A stretch of 64,000 nucleotides of DNA, taken from assembly GCF_002760665.1 (NCBI RefSeq), contig NZ_PDOB01000001.1, positions 248,001 through 312,000 on the forward strand, written 5' to 3'. Position 1 is the first letter of the stretch; every line of letters starts with the position of its first letter. Position numbers and translations under genes: made by a program. The notes beneath the pieces are model-generated. The model was given only the letters and a program-made list of their open reading frames with translations, ran no database searches and had not been told where the DNA came from. Shown in pieces: positions 25,492 through 35,147 of the stretch. The stretch is from Massilia psychrophila. GTDB taxonomy: Bacteria > Pseudomonadota > Gammaproteobacteria > Burkholderiales > Burkholderiaceae_D.

Positions 25492-26634
25492 TCAACCGCG
25501 GCGCAGTGCCTGCAAAATCGGCTGCAGCATGGCCGCGCCCAGGCGCGCACTGCGCGCGCCATCCCAACCGGTCTCGGGATCCGGAGCGTTGGCATTGTCC
25601 TTGAACGGCAGCTCGAGCGTCAGTGCCAGGCAGCCGAAGGCGTGCGTGATGTGCGGCGAACCCATCGTCAGCACTTCGTCGGTGTAGGGCGCCTCGGGGT
25701 AGCCATGTTCCGTCTGGAAGTCCGGGCTGGCGATGCAAAAATCGGCGGCGAACTGTTGCTCCTGCTGCGCCTGCTGTGCGGTGAAGGTCGGCAGCGCGCC
25801 GCTGCCGGCCACGAACACGTACGGCAGGCCTTCGTCGCCATGTACGTCGAGGAACAAATCGCAGCCGGTTTCATGCATCTTTTGCTTGACCAGAAAAACC
25901 TCCGGGCTGCGTTCCATCGATGGCGTGTTCCATTCGCGGTTGAGGTTGGCGCCGGCCGCGTTGGTGCGCAGGTTGCCATGCACCGAGCCGTCCGGATTCA
26001 TGTTCGGCACGACGTAGAACACCGCTTCCTTGAGCAACTGGCGTCCAAAAGCGTCGGCCGGATCGAGCAGGGCGTCGAGCATGCCTTCGACCAGCCATTC
26101 GGCCATCGTCTCGCCCGGATGCTGGCGCGCGATCACCCACACTTTTTTGCGGTCCGGCGAGCCGGCCGCTGACGGTTCGCCGATCACCAGCACATTCATG
26201 TCGCGCCCCTCGACCGTGCTGCCAAGGTCGAGCACGCGCACCTGCCCGGACATCTGCGCGCGGTCGATCAGGTCGAGATGGCGCTCCCACGAATACGGTT
26301 CGAAGTAGGCGTAATACACGCTGTCCATGGCCGGGGTGTGGCTGATCGTCATGACGGCGCCGTCGAAGACCGTCGGCACGCGAAACCACTCGACCCGGTC
26401 GTAGCTGGCCATCGCCTGGTAGCCGTTCCAGCCTTCCGGGTAGGCGCAGTCGCCGGCATTCATGAAGCGGATGCTGCATGCATCCCCTTGCGCACCCTGC
26501 AGGCGGAAATAAAACCACTGGGTGATGTCGGCGTGCGAATCCTTGCGGATGTTCAGTTCGATGTTGGCGGCGCTCGTAGCGCTGACGACGTCGATGGCGC
26601 CAGCGTCGAACTGGCTGCTGATTTTGATAGACAT
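25492..26634 (-). CDS. M14-family zinc carboxypeptidase, cytosolic-carboxypeptidase-like
   Basis: 380 residues from the ATG at 26634. An N-terminal beta-sandwich domain (1-120) precedes the catalytic domain. Zinc ligands are H172 and E175 (QHPGE) and H265 (DVHGDE); the substrate-carboxylate region is NMNPDGSVHGNLRTN; E341 in LTLELPF is the likely general base. This arrangement matches bacterial relatives of the tubulin-deglutamylating cytosolic carboxypeptidases. No signal peptide. Its bacterial substrate is unknown. Confidence 0.87.
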   Translation of the reverse strand: MSIKISSQFDAGAIDVVSATSAANIELNIRKDSHADITQWFYFRLQGAQGDACSIRFMNAGDCAYPEGWNGYQAMASYDRVEWFRVPTVFDGAVMTISHTPAMDSVYYAYFEPYSWERHLDLIDRAQMSGQVRVLDLGSTVEGRDMNVLVIGEPSAAGSPDRKKVWVIARQHPGETMAEWLVEGMLDALLDPADAFGRQLLKEAVFYVVPNMNPDGSVHGNLRTNAAGANLNREWNTPSMERSPEVFLVKQKMHETGCDLFLDVHGDEGLPYVFVAGSGALPTFTAQQAQQEQQFAADFCIASPDFQTEHGYPEAPYTDEVLTMGSPHITHAFGCLALTLELPFKDNANAPDPETGWDGARSARLGAAMLQPILQALRRG

Positions 26635-26789
26635 GGTAGGTCCTGTTGTCGAAGGTAAAGGCGATAGCCATGATACTGGAAGCGCAGCCATCGCATCTCC
26701 TGTGCCGTGTCAAAATCTTAACGCCTGGGTTTGCTACCGTTCGAACTCGGCAGCGCAACGGCGCTGCCGCAGCCGACGTCGGGAGTACC

Positions 26790-27050
26790 ATGAGCGCCAT
26801 CTGTTTCTCGCATGCCGAGGTTACCAGTATCAATAAACTCGGCTTCTGGCTACAATTCGGCGCCGAAGAATTGTATTTGCCGTTCGTCGAGTTCCCCCGC
26901 TTCGAACACGCCACTGTCGCCCAGATCACGGGCGTGGTGTGCCCCAGCGCGAGCCGTTTATACTGGCCCGCCCTCGACCTCGACTTGCCGCTCGACACCA
27001 TTCGCAACCCGTTCGCCGGCGACTACGACCGGCCCGGCCACGACTGCTAA
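26790..27050 (+). CDS. DUF2442 domain protein
   Basis: 86 residues from the ATG at 26790, with GGGAG five bases upstream. VTSINKLGFWLQFGAEELYLPFVEFPRFEHATVAQI and the following SRLYWPALDLDLPLDTIRNP are the DUF2442 signature. Members are small and often neighbours of DUF4160-type proteins in possible toxin-antitoxin pairs, but no such partner is present here. Divergent from the M14 peptidase. Confidence 0.75.
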   Translation: MSAICFSHAEVTSINKLGFWLQFGAEELYLPFVEFPRFEHATVAQITGVVCPSASRLYWPALDLDLPLDTIRNPFAGDYDRPGHDC

Positions 27051-27105
27051 GCCCGATTCATTGGACCAGGCTCGACTGCCTTACCAGCTGGGAATAAAAA
27101 AACGG

Positions 27106-27282
27106 TCAATCGAGCCGAGCAGAAATCGACTGGTCCCGGGCAAGCAATGCGGGCTGCGCGCATATCGCCTGCTCAAGATCCACGTCGGCGGCCAGGCAGT
27201 TGATCGGCGCGGTGCTGGTGATAGAAATTGCGGAACTGAAGCAAACCGCAATCAGCGCGGCGCCCGACAAGCGGATTTGCAT
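27106..27282 (-). CDS. Short secreted LprI/DUF1311-like protein, possibly truncated
   Basis: 58 residues from the ATG at 27282 (GGAA six to eight bases upstream). A signal-peptide-like start (MQIRLSGAALIAVCFSSAIS) is followed by INCLAADVDLEQAICAQPALLARDQSISARLD, which matches the Cys...E-x-x-I-C-x-x-P-x-L-x-x-x-D motif of the LprI/DUF1311 family. Family members normally continue at least another 40-60 residues; here a stop comes right after the motif, so this may be a truncated remnant or a minimal secreted form. Confidence 0.45.
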   Translation of the reverse strand: MQIRLSGAALIAVCFSSAISITSTAPINCLAADVDLEQAICAQPALLARDQSISARLD

Positions 27283-27355
27283 CGCCATTTCCACTGTTAA
27301 AAAATTGCATGATTGCACCCACACCCGAGTGCGCCACAGAGTACTCAGCGTTGTC

Positions 27356-28276
27356 CTAATCAAGCCCGCCAAAGCGCTGGAAGAACGACACCTCGGCCAG
27401 TGGCACATGCTCGTCTTCGCGCCGCAGTGCCGCCAGCACATGGCCGTCGGCGGCGGCGTGGATTGCCCGGTACAACGCGCGCGCCAGCTCGTAGGCGCGG
27501 GCCCCCGGCCATGGATCGGGCAGCAGCTCGACCGGCAGCATCGGATCGTGCAATTGCACCCGGCGGTAGGCGTGAATCAGCAAGGTGCGGATGACGAAGG
27601 CCTGCTCTGGCGCCAACTGGCTGGTGTCGACCGCCAGCAGTGGCTCAAAACGGTCGATGAACTGCTGGTAGCCTTGGACCACGCCCGACAGGTTCCAGCC
27701 TTCGCCGACCAGTTCCGGCATCGGCCGCCCGGCCACGTTCGGCAGCGCGGTGGCGCTTACCGCGAACAGCTTGCCGCCGGCGCCCAGGCGCGTGAGGATA
27801 TCCTGCAGCACCTCCGGGTCGCCTGCCGGATGGCCGAAGACGCCGGCCGACACCAGCGCATAGCCTTCCCACAGCAGCTCCTTGCGCAGCGCCGCGCGCA
27901 GCGGCGCCTCGAGCGCTGCGCCGGCGGCCAGCACCAGCGTCCAGTTGCCGTCCCAATGGACCTCGAGCGGCGCGTAGATGCGGCGGTAGGCGCGCTCGAA
28001 ACGCGGCAGCGCCTGCGGCAGGATGGCATACGAACTGCGGCGCCGCTCGCGGCTGGCCCGCAGCCAACCCTCCTGCGCCAGCCGGAACACGCTGGTGCGC
28101 AACAGGCGGTCGTTGACGCCGAACGGCGCCAGCAGCTCGATCAGGCTACCCAGCCACGCCGTGCCGCCGTGCGGCGCGATGGCGTCGCCGAAAATCGTCA
28201 TTACCAGCGACTTCGAACGCGGCGGCTCGCTGGCGAGGAAGTGGCCGATCCATTCACTGCAGGTCAGTTGTTTCAT
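27356..28276 (-). CDS. paaX: Phenylacetate-degradation repressor PaaX
   Basis: 306 residues. Winged-helix N-terminal domain ([43 protein letters not shown]) and a C-terminal PaaX domain ([19 protein letters not shown]). PaaX represses paa operons and is released by phenylacetyl-CoA. Divergently oriented from paaA, with a 202-base gap that contains a PaaX-like half site, so it very likely controls the operon to its right and perhaps itself. Confidence 0.93.
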   Translation of the reverse strand: MKQLTCSEWIGHFLASEPPRSKSLVMTIFGDAIAPHGGTAWLGSLIELLAPFGVNDRLLRTSVFRLAQEGWLRASRERRRSSYAILPQALPRFERAYRRIYAPLEVHWDGNWTLVLAAGAALEAPLRAALRKELLWEGYALVSAGVFGHPAGDPEVLQDILTRLGAGGKLFAVSATALPNVAGRPMPELVGEGWNLSGVVQGYQQFIDRFEPLLAVDTSQLAPEQAFVIRTLLIHAYRRVQLHDPMLPVELLPDPWPGARAYELARALYRAIHAAADGHVLAALRREDEHVPLAEVSFFQRFGGLD

Positions 28277-28397
28277 ACGTTATTTTCACGGGCGGCCGGA
28301 CGGTTTGGCAAGCAAGGCCGCAGTTTACTTTAGCGCCGGATCGGCGCACGATGAATTTGCTTTTTATTGCAAGAAAGGCATAAGGATACACAATATT

Positions 28398-28456
28398 TAT
28401 GTGATTCAAATTTACTGTGTACTTCTTTATTCGTGTATCGTATTATCGATAATCAG
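28398..28456 (+). promoter_or_regulatory. paaA promoter region with PaaX-type half sites
   Basis: TATGTGATTC at 28398-28407 matches the left half of the E. coli PaaX consensus (WWTRTGATTC); an inverted TGATTA lies at 28450-28455. A -10-like TATTAT is at 28441-28446 with a weak -35 (TGTACT, 28418-28423), predicting a start near 28453. The second half site would overlap the transcription start. The surrounding 100 bases are clearly more AT-rich than the rest of the window. Confidence 0.45.
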
Positions 28457-28478
28457 AGTTAAGCAAACGGAGATCAGC

Positions 28479-29465
28479 ATGTACGCGCAACTGGTGGAAA
28501 CCGGCCTCAACCAGGTCCAATCGCTCGCCGACATGGGTGAAGAAGAGCGCGCTTTCCAGGCCCGCATCGATGCCGGCGTCAAGATCGAGGCGAAGGACTG
28601 GATGCCTGACGCCTACCGCAAGACGCTGATCCGCCAGATTTCCCAGCACGCCCACTCCGAGATCGTCGGCCAGCTACCCGAGGGCAACTGGGTGACGCGC
28701 GCCCCCACGCTCAAACGCAAGTCCATCTTGCTGGCCAAGATCCAGGACGAAGCCGGCCACGGCCTGTACCTGTACAGCGCCGCCGAAACGCTGGGCGTCT
28801 CGCGCGACGACCTGATCGCCGCCCTTAATGCAGGCAAGGCCAAGTATTCGAGCATCTTCAATTACCCGACCCTGTCGTGGGCCGACATGGGCGCGGTCGG
28901 CTGGCTGGTCGACGGCTCGGCCATCATCAACCAGATTCCGCTGTGCCGCTGCTCGTACGGCCCGTACGCACGCGCCATGATCCGCGTCTGCAAGGAAGAA
29001 TCGTTCCACGCGCGCCAGGGCTACGACATCATGCTCAGTCTGTGCAACGGCACGCCGGAGCAAAAGGCGATGGCGCAGGACGCGCTGAACCGCTGGTGGT
29101 GGCCGTCGTTGATGATGTTCGGCCCGTCCGACGCCGAATCGGTCAACAGCGCGCAGTCGGCGCAGTGGCGCATCAAGCTGTTTTCGAACGACGAACTGCG
29201 CCAGCGCATGGTTGACCAGACTGTCCCCCAAGCCGAATTCCTCGGCCTGACGGTGCCGGATCCCGACCTCAAGTTCAACGCCGCGACCGGCCACTACGAA
29301 TTCGGCGCCATCGACTGGAGCGAATTCCATAATGTCCTCAAGGGTAACGGGCCGTGCAACAAGGAGCGCCTGAAAACCCGCGTCAAGGCCTGGGATGACG
29401 GCGCCTGGTTCCGCGAAGCGCTGGTGGCCTACGCCGACAAGAAAGCGGCGCGCGCCGCGGCTTAA
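28479..29465 (+). CDS. paaA: 1,2-phenylacetyl-CoA epoxidase catalytic subunit PaaA
   Basis: 328 residues from the ATG at 28479 (CGGAGA upstream). Catalytic diiron subunit of the oxygenase that epoxidises the ring of phenylacetyl-CoA. The diiron-ligand helices are visible as [17 protein letters not shown] and [15 protein letters not shown]. First gene of the paaABCDE block and closest to the PaaX-type promoter region. Confidence 0.97.
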   Translation: MYAQLVETGLNQVQSLADMGEEERAFQARIDAGVKIEAKDWMPDAYRKTLIRQISQHAHSEIVGQLPEGNWVTRAPTLKRKSILLAKIQDEAGHGLYLYSAAETLGVSRDDLIAALNAGKAKYSSIFNYPTLSWADMGAVGWLVDGSAIINQIPLCRCSYGPYARAMIRVCKEESFHARQGYDIMLSLCNGTPEQKAMAQDALNRWWWPSLMMFGPSDAESVNSAQSAQWRIKLFSNDELRQRMVDQTVPQAEFLGLTVPDPDLKFNAATGHYEFGAIDWSEFHNVLKGNGPCNKERLKTRVKAWDDGAWFREALVAYADKKAARAAA

Positions 29466-29516
29466 TTAGTTTGATCAATTCTCAAGCATTATTTTCAGCA
29501 GAACCGGGAGCGGACA

Positions 29517-29801
29517 ATGAGCAAGGAATGGCCTCTGTGGGAAGTTTTTATTCGCAGTCAGCATGGCCTGGCGCACAAGCATGTGGGCAGCCTGCACGCC
29601 CCCGACGCCGAAATGGCGATCAATAATGCGCGCGACGTCTACACCCGCCGCAACGAAGGCGTCTCGATCTGGGTCGTGCGCGCCCTTGACATCGTCGCTT
29701 CCAGCCCGGCCGACAAAGACATACTGTTCGAGCCGGCCAACAGCAAGGTGTATCGCCACCCGACGTTCTTCCCGATGCCTGAAGAAGTGAAGAACCTGTG
29801 A
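29517..29801 (+). CDS. paaB: 1,2-phenylacetyl-CoA epoxidase subunit PaaB
   Basis: 94 residues, normal for PaaB. WPLWEVFIRSQHGLAHKHVGSLHAPD is the family signature. PaaB bridges PaaAC heterodimers and helps electron transfer from PaaE. Follows paaA by 51 bases and overlaps the start of paaC. Confidence 0.96.
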   Translation: MSKEWPLWEVFIRSQHGLAHKHVGSLHAPDAEMAINNARDVYTRRNEGVSIWVVRALDIVASSPADKDILFEPANSKVYRHPTFFPMPEEVKNL

Positions 29802-30571
29802 AGATTGACAATAAGATCAAGGACGCCAAGATCAATTATCTTTTGCGCCAGGGCGACAACGCCCTGATCCTGTCGCAGCAGCTGTCCCAGTTGTGCGGCA
29901 AGGGCCCGGCGCTGGAAGAAGACATGGCCCTCACCAATGTCGCCCTCGACCTGCTCGGCCAGACCCGCATGTGGTACGCCTATGCCGCCGAACTCGAAGG
30001 CCTTGGTCGCAGCGAAGACGACCTGGCCTTCCTGCGCGACGCCCGGCAGATGCGCTGCTGCCTGCTGGTCGAGCAGCCGAACGGCAATTACGCCGACACG
30101 ATGATGCGCCAGTTTTTCTTCGACACCTGGCATTATTTTTTCCTTAAGGCGCTGGTTTCTTCAAGCGATCCGCGCGTGGCCGAAATCGCCGAAAAATCGC
30201 TCAAGGAAGTGACCTATCATTTGCGCCGCAGCGGCGATTTGGTCGTGCGCCTCGGCGACGGCAGCGTCGAAAGCCACGCCAAGGCCCAGGCCGCGGCCGA
30301 CGCCTTGTGGATGTACAGCGGCGAGATGTTTATCTACGACGCCGTCGACACCGCCATGGTGGAGCTGGGCGTGGCGCCCGTCGCCGACAGCCTGCGGGCT
30401 GACTTCCTCGAGCACGTCGCCGAAATTTTTGCCGAAGCGACCCTGAACATGCCCGCGGCCGACGCCTGGATGCAGCGCGGCGGCAAGAAGGGCGTGCACA
30501 GCGAGCGCCTCGGTTTCATCCTCGCCGAGATGCAGTTCCTGCAGCGCGCCTATCCCGGCGCCCAGTGGTAG
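29798..30571 (+). CDS. paaC: 1,2-phenylacetyl-CoA epoxidase structural subunit PaaC
   Basis: 257 residues from the GTG at 29798, which overlaps the paaB stop (GTGA). PaaC is a catalytically inactive relative of PaaA that forms the PaaAC core. Typical segments: INYLLRQGDNALILSQQLSQLCGKGPALEEDMALTN and RSGDLVVRLGDGSVESHAKAQAAADALW. Confidence 0.95.
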   Translation: MKIDNKIKDAKINYLLRQGDNALILSQQLSQLCGKGPALEEDMALTNVALDLLGQTRMWYAYAAELEGLGRSEDDLAFLRDARQMRCCLLVEQPNGNYADTMMRQFFFDTWHYFFLKALVSSSDPRVAEIAEKSLKEVTYHLRRSGDLVVRLGDGSVESHAKAQAAADALWMYSGEMFIYDAVDTAMVELGVAPVADSLRADFLEHVAEIFAEATLNMPAADAWMQRGGKKGVHSERLGFILAEMQFLQRAYPGAQW

Positions 30572-30576
30572 CGGCA

Positions 30577-31107
30577 ATGCGCCCGCAGCCAGATGCCAAC
30601 GCGGCGAGCGCCCAGGTCTGGGACTGGCTCGGCCAGGTCTCGGACCCCGAAATTCCGGTGATCTCGATCGTCGACCTGGGCATCGTGCGCGCCGTCGAGT
30701 GGCAGGGCGATCAATGCGTCGTCACCATCACTCCGACCTATTCCGGCTGCCCGGCGATGCAGGTGATCGCCGAATCGGTGAGCGAAGCGCTGCTCGGCCA
30801 CGGCGTGCAATCGGTGCGGCTGGTGAACCAGCTGTCGCCGGCCTGGACCACCGACTGGATGAGCGAGGCCGGCAAGGCGGCTTTGAAGGGCTACGGCATC
30901 GCGCCGCCGGCGCAGCAGGTGATCGACATCAGCGGCCTGCACGCCGGCGTCAAGCGAAGCGTGCTGCGGCCCGCACTGACGGTGGATTGCCCCAACTGCG
31001 GCTCGAACCACACCGAACTGACCAGCCAATTCGGCTCGACGCCGTGCAAGGCGCTCTACAAGTGCCTCGACTGCCGCGAACCGTTCGATTATTTTAAGTG
31101 CCATTAA
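30577..31107 (+). CDS. paaD: Phenylacetyl-CoA epoxidase maturation protein PaaD
   Basis: 176 residues from the ATG at 30577; a GTG at 30565 overlapping the paaC stop is an alternative. N-terminal DUF59/MIP18-like domain (SDPEIPVISIVDLGIVR; TPTYSGCPAMQ) and a C-terminal four-cysteine cluster (CPNC ... CLDC). PaaD is needed for iron-sulfur or diiron maturation of the epoxidase. Confidence 0.94.
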   Translation: MRPQPDANAASAQVWDWLGQVSDPEIPVISIVDLGIVRAVEWQGDQCVVTITPTYSGCPAMQVIAESVSEALLGHGVQSVRLVNQLSPAWTTDWMSEAGKAALKGYGIAPPAQQVIDISGLHAGVKRSVLRPALTVDCPNCGSNHTELTSQFGSTPCKALYKCLDCREPFDYFKCH

Positions 31108-31149
31108 AGTTACCACGGCCATCAGGTTTTCAAGTCCACTAAGGCGATC

Positions 31150-32226
31150 ATGAACAAATTTTACCCACTGGCGGTCGCCGCGGTGCGCAACGAAACGCGC
31201 GACACCATTGCCGTTACCTTCAACGTGCCGCCGGAACTGCAGGAGACTTTCACGTACCAGCAGGGCCAGCACCTGACCTTGCGCGCCTTGATCAACGACG
31301 AAGACGTGCGCCGCTCGTACTCGATCTGCTCGGCGGTGCAGGACAAGCTGCTGCGGGTGGCGATCAAGCGTTGCGCAAGCGGCCTGTTTTCGACCTGGGC
31401 CAACGACACCTTGAAACCGGGCGCCGTGATCGAGGTGATGCCGCCGATGGGCCACTTCAACGTGCCGCTGGCGGCCGCCAACGCGCGCAACTACGTCGCC
31501 TTTGCCGCTGGCAGCGGCATCACGCCGATCCTGTCGATCATCAAGACGACCTTGCTGACCGAGCCAAACAGCCGCTTCACGCTGTTTTACGGTAACCGCG
31601 CCTCGTCCTGCGTCATCTTCAAGGAAGACCTGACGGACCTGAAAGACATCTACATGGAGCGGCTGCAGCTAGCTTACGTGATGAGCCGCGAGCAGCAGGA
31701 CATCGACCTGTTCAACGGCCGCATCACCAGGGAAAAAACCGAACAGCTGCTGCGCCACTGGATTCGGGTCGAGGACATCGACATCGCCTTCATCTGCGGG
31801 CCGGAAGACATGATGCACGGGGTGTCAGCGGCGCTGCAGGAAGCCGGCATGCCCAAGCAAAACATCAAGATCGAGCTGTTCGCCGCCAGTGTCCCGAAGC
31901 ATCAGCACAAGCCACGCGACTTGGGCGCCTTGGCACGCAACGAGACCGACGTCACCGTCATCATGGACGGCAACCACACCAGCTTCACGATGGACAAGGA
32001 CAAGGAATCGATTCTCGACGCCGGCCTGCGCGCCGGCATCGACATGCGCTATTCGTGCAAGTCTGGCGTATGCTCGACCTGCCGCTGCAAGCTGGTCGAA
32101 GGCAAGGTCGAGATGGACGTCAACTACGCGCTGGAAGACTACGAGGTTGCGCGCGGCTTCGTCTTGTCGTGCCAGAGTTTTCCCGTGACCGACAAGGTCG
32201 TAATCGACTTCGACCAGGCCGAATAA
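31150..32226 (+). CDS. paaE: Phenylacetyl-CoA epoxidase reductase PaaE
   Basis: 358 residues. An N-terminal ferredoxin-NADP reductase module (flavin site RRSYSICS, NADP region GSGITPILSIIKTTL) is joined to a C-terminal plant-type 2Fe-2S ferredoxin (CKSGVCSTCRCKL with a later CQSF). It passes electrons from NADPH to PaaA. A 42-base gap separates it from paaD. Confidence 0.96.
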   Translation: MNKFYPLAVAAVRNETRDTIAVTFNVPPELQETFTYQQGQHLTLRALINDEDVRRSYSICSAVQDKLLRVAIKRCASGLFSTWANDTLKPGAVIEVMPPMGHFNVPLAAANARNYVAFAAGSGITPILSIIKTTLLTEPNSRFTLFYGNRASSCVIFKEDLTDLKDIYMERLQLAYVMSREQQDIDLFNGRITREKTEQLLRHWIRVEDIDIAFICGPEDMMHGVSAALQEAGMPKQNIKIELFAASVPKHQHKPRDLGALARNETDVTVIMDGNHTSFTMDKDKESILDAGLRAGIDMRYSCKSGVCSTCRCKLVEGKVEMDVNYALEDYEVARGFVLSCQSFPVTDKVVIDFDQAE

Positions 32227-32229
32227 GAG

Positions 32230-32263
32230 CAATTCGACCAATTCGACTAAATATAAATATAAG
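32230..32263 (+). repeat. Short tandem repeats between paaE and paaG
   Basis: Two copies of CAATTCGAC (32230-32247) followed by TAAATA-TAAATA-TAAG. The internal nine-mer GACCAATTC also occurs in the chemoreceptor tail repeat. Confidence 0.85.
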
Positions 32264-32284
32264 TACAAATTTTTCGGAGAGCAC

Positions 32285-33076
32285 ATGAATTACCAGAACA
32301 TCCTGTTCCATATCGAGAACGGCATCGCCACATTGACGCTGAACCGTCCGGAAAAACTGAACAGCTTCACCCAGGCGATGCACCTGGAAGTGCGCCACGC
32401 GCTGGCGCTTACCGCCACCGACCCGAGCGTGCGCGTGCTGCTGCTGACCGGCGCCGGCCGCGGCTTTTGCGCCGGCCAGGATTTATCGGACCGCGCCGTC
32501 GAACCGGGCGCGCAAGGCGTCGACCTTGGCGACTCGGTCGAGCAGTATTACGCGCCGCTGGTGCTGTCGCTCAAAGCCTTGCCGATGCCGGTGATCTGCG
32601 CCGTCAACGGCGTTGCCGCCGGCGCCGGCGCCAACATCGCGCTCGCCTGCGACATCGTGCTGGCGGCGAAATCGGCCAGCTTCGTCGAAGTATTTTGTAA
32701 ACTCGGCCTGATCCCCGACACCGGCGGCACCTGGCACTTGCCGCGCCTGATCGGCCACGCGCGCGCCATGGGCCTGGCCATGCTGGGCGAAAAACTGGAC
32801 GCCGAAACGGCCGAACAATGGGGCCTGATCTGGAAGTGCGTGCCCGACGCCGCCTTGATGGACCAAGCCAATGCGATGGCCGCGCACTTCGCAGTAGCGC
32901 CGACCAAGGGCCTGGCGTTCACCAAGAAAGCGCTGCAGGCAAGCTACACGAACACCCTGCCCGAGCAGCTCAAGCTGGAAGCGGCGATGATGCGTGAACT
33001 GGGGCACAGCCATGATTACAAGGAAGGTGTCGCCGCGTTCATCGCGAAACGCCCGGCCAATTTCCGCGGAGAGTAA
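32285..33076 (+). CDS. paaG: 2-(1,2-epoxy-1,2-dihydrophenyl)acetyl-CoA isomerase PaaG
   Basis: 263 residues of the crotonase fold. It converts the ring epoxide to oxepin-CoA and later shifts double bonds during beta-oxidation. Oxyanion-hole segments FCAGQDL and NGVAAGAGANIALACD, and the catalytic aspartate in LGLIPDTGGTW (D145). It has GGAG before the ATG and stands two bases from paaH. Confidence 0.95.
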   Translation: MNYQNILFHIENGIATLTLNRPEKLNSFTQAMHLEVRHALALTATDPSVRVLLLTGAGRGFCAGQDLSDRAVEPGAQGVDLGDSVEQYYAPLVLSLKALPMPVICAVNGVAAGAGANIALACDIVLAAKSASFVEVFCKLGLIPDTGGTWHLPRLIGHARAMGLAMLGEKLDAETAEQWGLIWKCVPDAALMDQANAMAAHFAVAPTKGLAFTKKALQASYTNTLPEQLKLEAAMMRELGHSHDYKEGVAAFIAKRPANFRGE

Positions 33077-33078
33077 CG

Positions 33079-34659
33079 ATGACAGCGCATTTTAATCACA
33101 CTGCACTGGAAGAAGGCAGCATCGTCGCCGTGATCGGCAGCGGCGCCATGGGTTCGGGCATCGCGCAGGTGGCGGCCAGCGCCGGCCACCAGGTCATCCT
33201 GTTCGACACGCGTGTTGATGCCGCGGCAAAAGCGATCGCTGCCATCGGCAAGCTGTATGCCCGGCTGGTCGAGAAGGGCCGCATGACGGCCCATGACGCC
33301 GACGCCGCCAAGGCGCGCATACGGGTCGCCGCCACGCTCGCCGACGTGCGCGATTGCGTTCTCGTCGTCGAGGCGATCGTCGAGGATCTCGAGGTCAAGC
33401 GTTGCCTGTTCGCCGAACTCGAAACCATTGTCGCCGACACCTGCATCCTGGCCACCAACACCTCGTCGATTTCGGTCACTGCGATCGGCGCCGAATTGCG
33501 CCGCCCGCAGCGCCTGGTCGGCATGCACTTCTTCAACCCGGTACCGCTGATGGCGCTGGTCGAAGTGATTAGCGGCCTGGCCACCGAGCAGCAGGTCGCC
33601 GACACCGTGTTCGCCACCGCCGCGCGATGGGGCAAGAACCCGGTACACGCAAAATCGACCCCCGGCTTTATCGTCAACCGCGTCGCCCGTCCGTTTTACG
33701 CCGAGGCGCTGCGATTGCTGTCGGAGCAGGCCGCCGCCCCGGCCACGCTGGACGCGATCATGGTTGACTGCGGCGGTTTTCGCATGGGTCCCTTCGCCCT
33801 AATGGACCTGATCGGCCATGACGTCAATTTCGCGGTCACCCGCTCGGTTCACCAGGCCTATTTCGGCGACCCGCGCTTTACGCCGTCGGTGCTGCAGCAG
33901 GAGATGGTCAACGCCGGTTTCCTCGGCCGCAAAACGGGGCGCGGCTTTTACCGCTATGGCGACGACGACGTCAAGCCGGCGCCGCAGAGCGAAGCCGTTC
34001 AGCTGCGCCCCGAAACCGTCAGCGTCAGTGTCGAGCCCGGCGTCAATCATGCGGTGACCGGCTTGATTGCGCAGCGCCTGGCCGGCGCCGGCTTTACCGT
34101 GGCCCACCGTAAACCCTTGCCGGGCGCTCTTGAACACGAGGCGCCGGCCTTCCACTGCAACGGCGCGGCGATCTTTCTGACCGATGGCCGCAGCGCCACC
34201 GAGCGCGCCAACGCCAACAAGCATCCCGACACCGTCCTGTTCGACCTCGCCTTCGACTATGCGGGGGCGACGCGCATCGCGCTCGCGCGCGCCGACCAGT
34301 GCGGCGACGCGGCATACAACGCCGCGGTCGGGCTGTTCCAGGCCGCCGGCTTCATCGTCTCGCGCATCGACGACGTGCCCGGGATGGCGGTGATGCGCAC
34401 CGTCGCCATGCTGGCCAACGAGGCGGCCGACGCCGTCAACCAGGGCGTCTGCAGCGCGGCAGCGGTCGACATCGCGATGCAAAAAGGCGTCAACTACCCG
34501 CGCGGCCCACTGGCCTGGACCGACGCGATCGGCGTGCGTCAGGTCGTCACCGTCCTGTCGAACCTGGCCACAAGCTACGGCGAAGAGCGCTACCGCGTCT
34601 CGCCGCTGCTGCGCCGCAAGCTGGCGGGAACAGCTGCGGGAACACGATTTTATGCATAG
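33079..34659 (+). CDS. paaH: 3-hydroxyacyl-CoA dehydrogenase PaaH
   Basis: 526 residues. N-terminal NAD-binding domain begins VIGSGAMGSGIAQVAASAGH; HFFNPVPLMALVEVI carries the catalytic histidine; two C-terminal dehydrogenase helical domains follow, the second containing DVPGMAVMRTVAMLANEAADAV. It oxidises the 3-hydroxy-adipyl-type CoA intermediates after ring opening. paaI begins eight bases before its stop. Confidence 0.95.
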   Translation: MTAHFNHTALEEGSIVAVIGSGAMGSGIAQVAASAGHQVILFDTRVDAAAKAIAAIGKLYARLVEKGRMTAHDADAAKARIRVAATLADVRDCVLVVEAIVEDLEVKRCLFAELETIVADTCILATNTSSISVTAIGAELRRPQRLVGMHFFNPVPLMALVEVISGLATEQQVADTVFATAARWGKNPVHAKSTPGFIVNRVARPFYAEALRLLSEQAAAPATLDAIMVDCGGFRMGPFALMDLIGHDVNFAVTRSVHQAYFGDPRFTPSVLQQEMVNAGFLGRKTGRGFYRYGDDDVKPAPQSEAVQLRPETVSVSVEPGVNHAVTGLIAQRLAGAGFTVAHRKPLPGALEHEAPAFHCNGAAIFLTDGRSATERANANKHPDTVLFDLAFDYAGATRIALARADQCGDAAYNAAVGLFQAAGFIVSRIDDVPGMAVMRTVAMLANEAADAVNQGVCSAAAVDIAMQKGVNYPRGPLAWTDAIGVRQVVTVLSNLATSYGEERYRVSPLLRRKLAGTAAGTRFYA

Positions 34660-35089
34660 CAATCCACAGCTACTTGCCGAACTGGCCGGCAAAACCATGT
34701 ACCAGCGCGACCCCACCAGCCAGGCCCTGGGCATGCTGCTGGCCGAAATCCGGCCCGGTTACGCGCGCATGACGATGACGGTGCGCGCCGACATGCTCAA
34801 CGGCCACCAGAGCTGCCACGGCGGCTATATTTTCATGCTGGCCGACAGCGCCTTCGCGTTTGCCTGCAATTCGCATAATCACAACACGGTTGGCGCCGGC
34901 TGCAGCATCGACTACCTGGCCCCCGGCCGCGAGGGCGACCTGCTCACCGCCGAGGCGAGCGAGCAGGCGCTGGCCGGCAAGACCGGCGTGTACGACGTCA
35001 AGGTGAGCAACGGCGAAGGGCGCACCGTCGCCCTGTTTCGCGGAAAATCGCACCGGGTCGCCGGTATGGTGATTGAAGCGGCCAGCTGA
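34652..35089 (+). CDS. paaI: Hydroxyphenylacetyl-CoA thioesterase PaaI
   Basis: 145 residues, hotdog fold. NGHQSCHGGYIFMLADSAFAFACNS contains the catalytic aspartate region. PaaI removes CoA from dead-end or off-pathway ring-hydroxylated thioesters. It overlaps paaH by eight bases. Confidence 0.94.
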   Translation: MHSNPQLLAELAGKTMYQRDPTSQALGMLLAEIRPGYARMTMTVRADMLNGHQSCHGGYIFMLADSAFAFACNSHNHNTVGAGCSIDYLAPGREGDLLTAEASEQALAGKTGVYDVKVSNGEGRTVALFRGKSHRVAGMVIEAAS

Positions 35090-35147
35090 TTGGACGCTTT
35101 GGCCACAGCGGCGGCTTGAGTCCATATTCGAAGAACGAGGAGACAAC

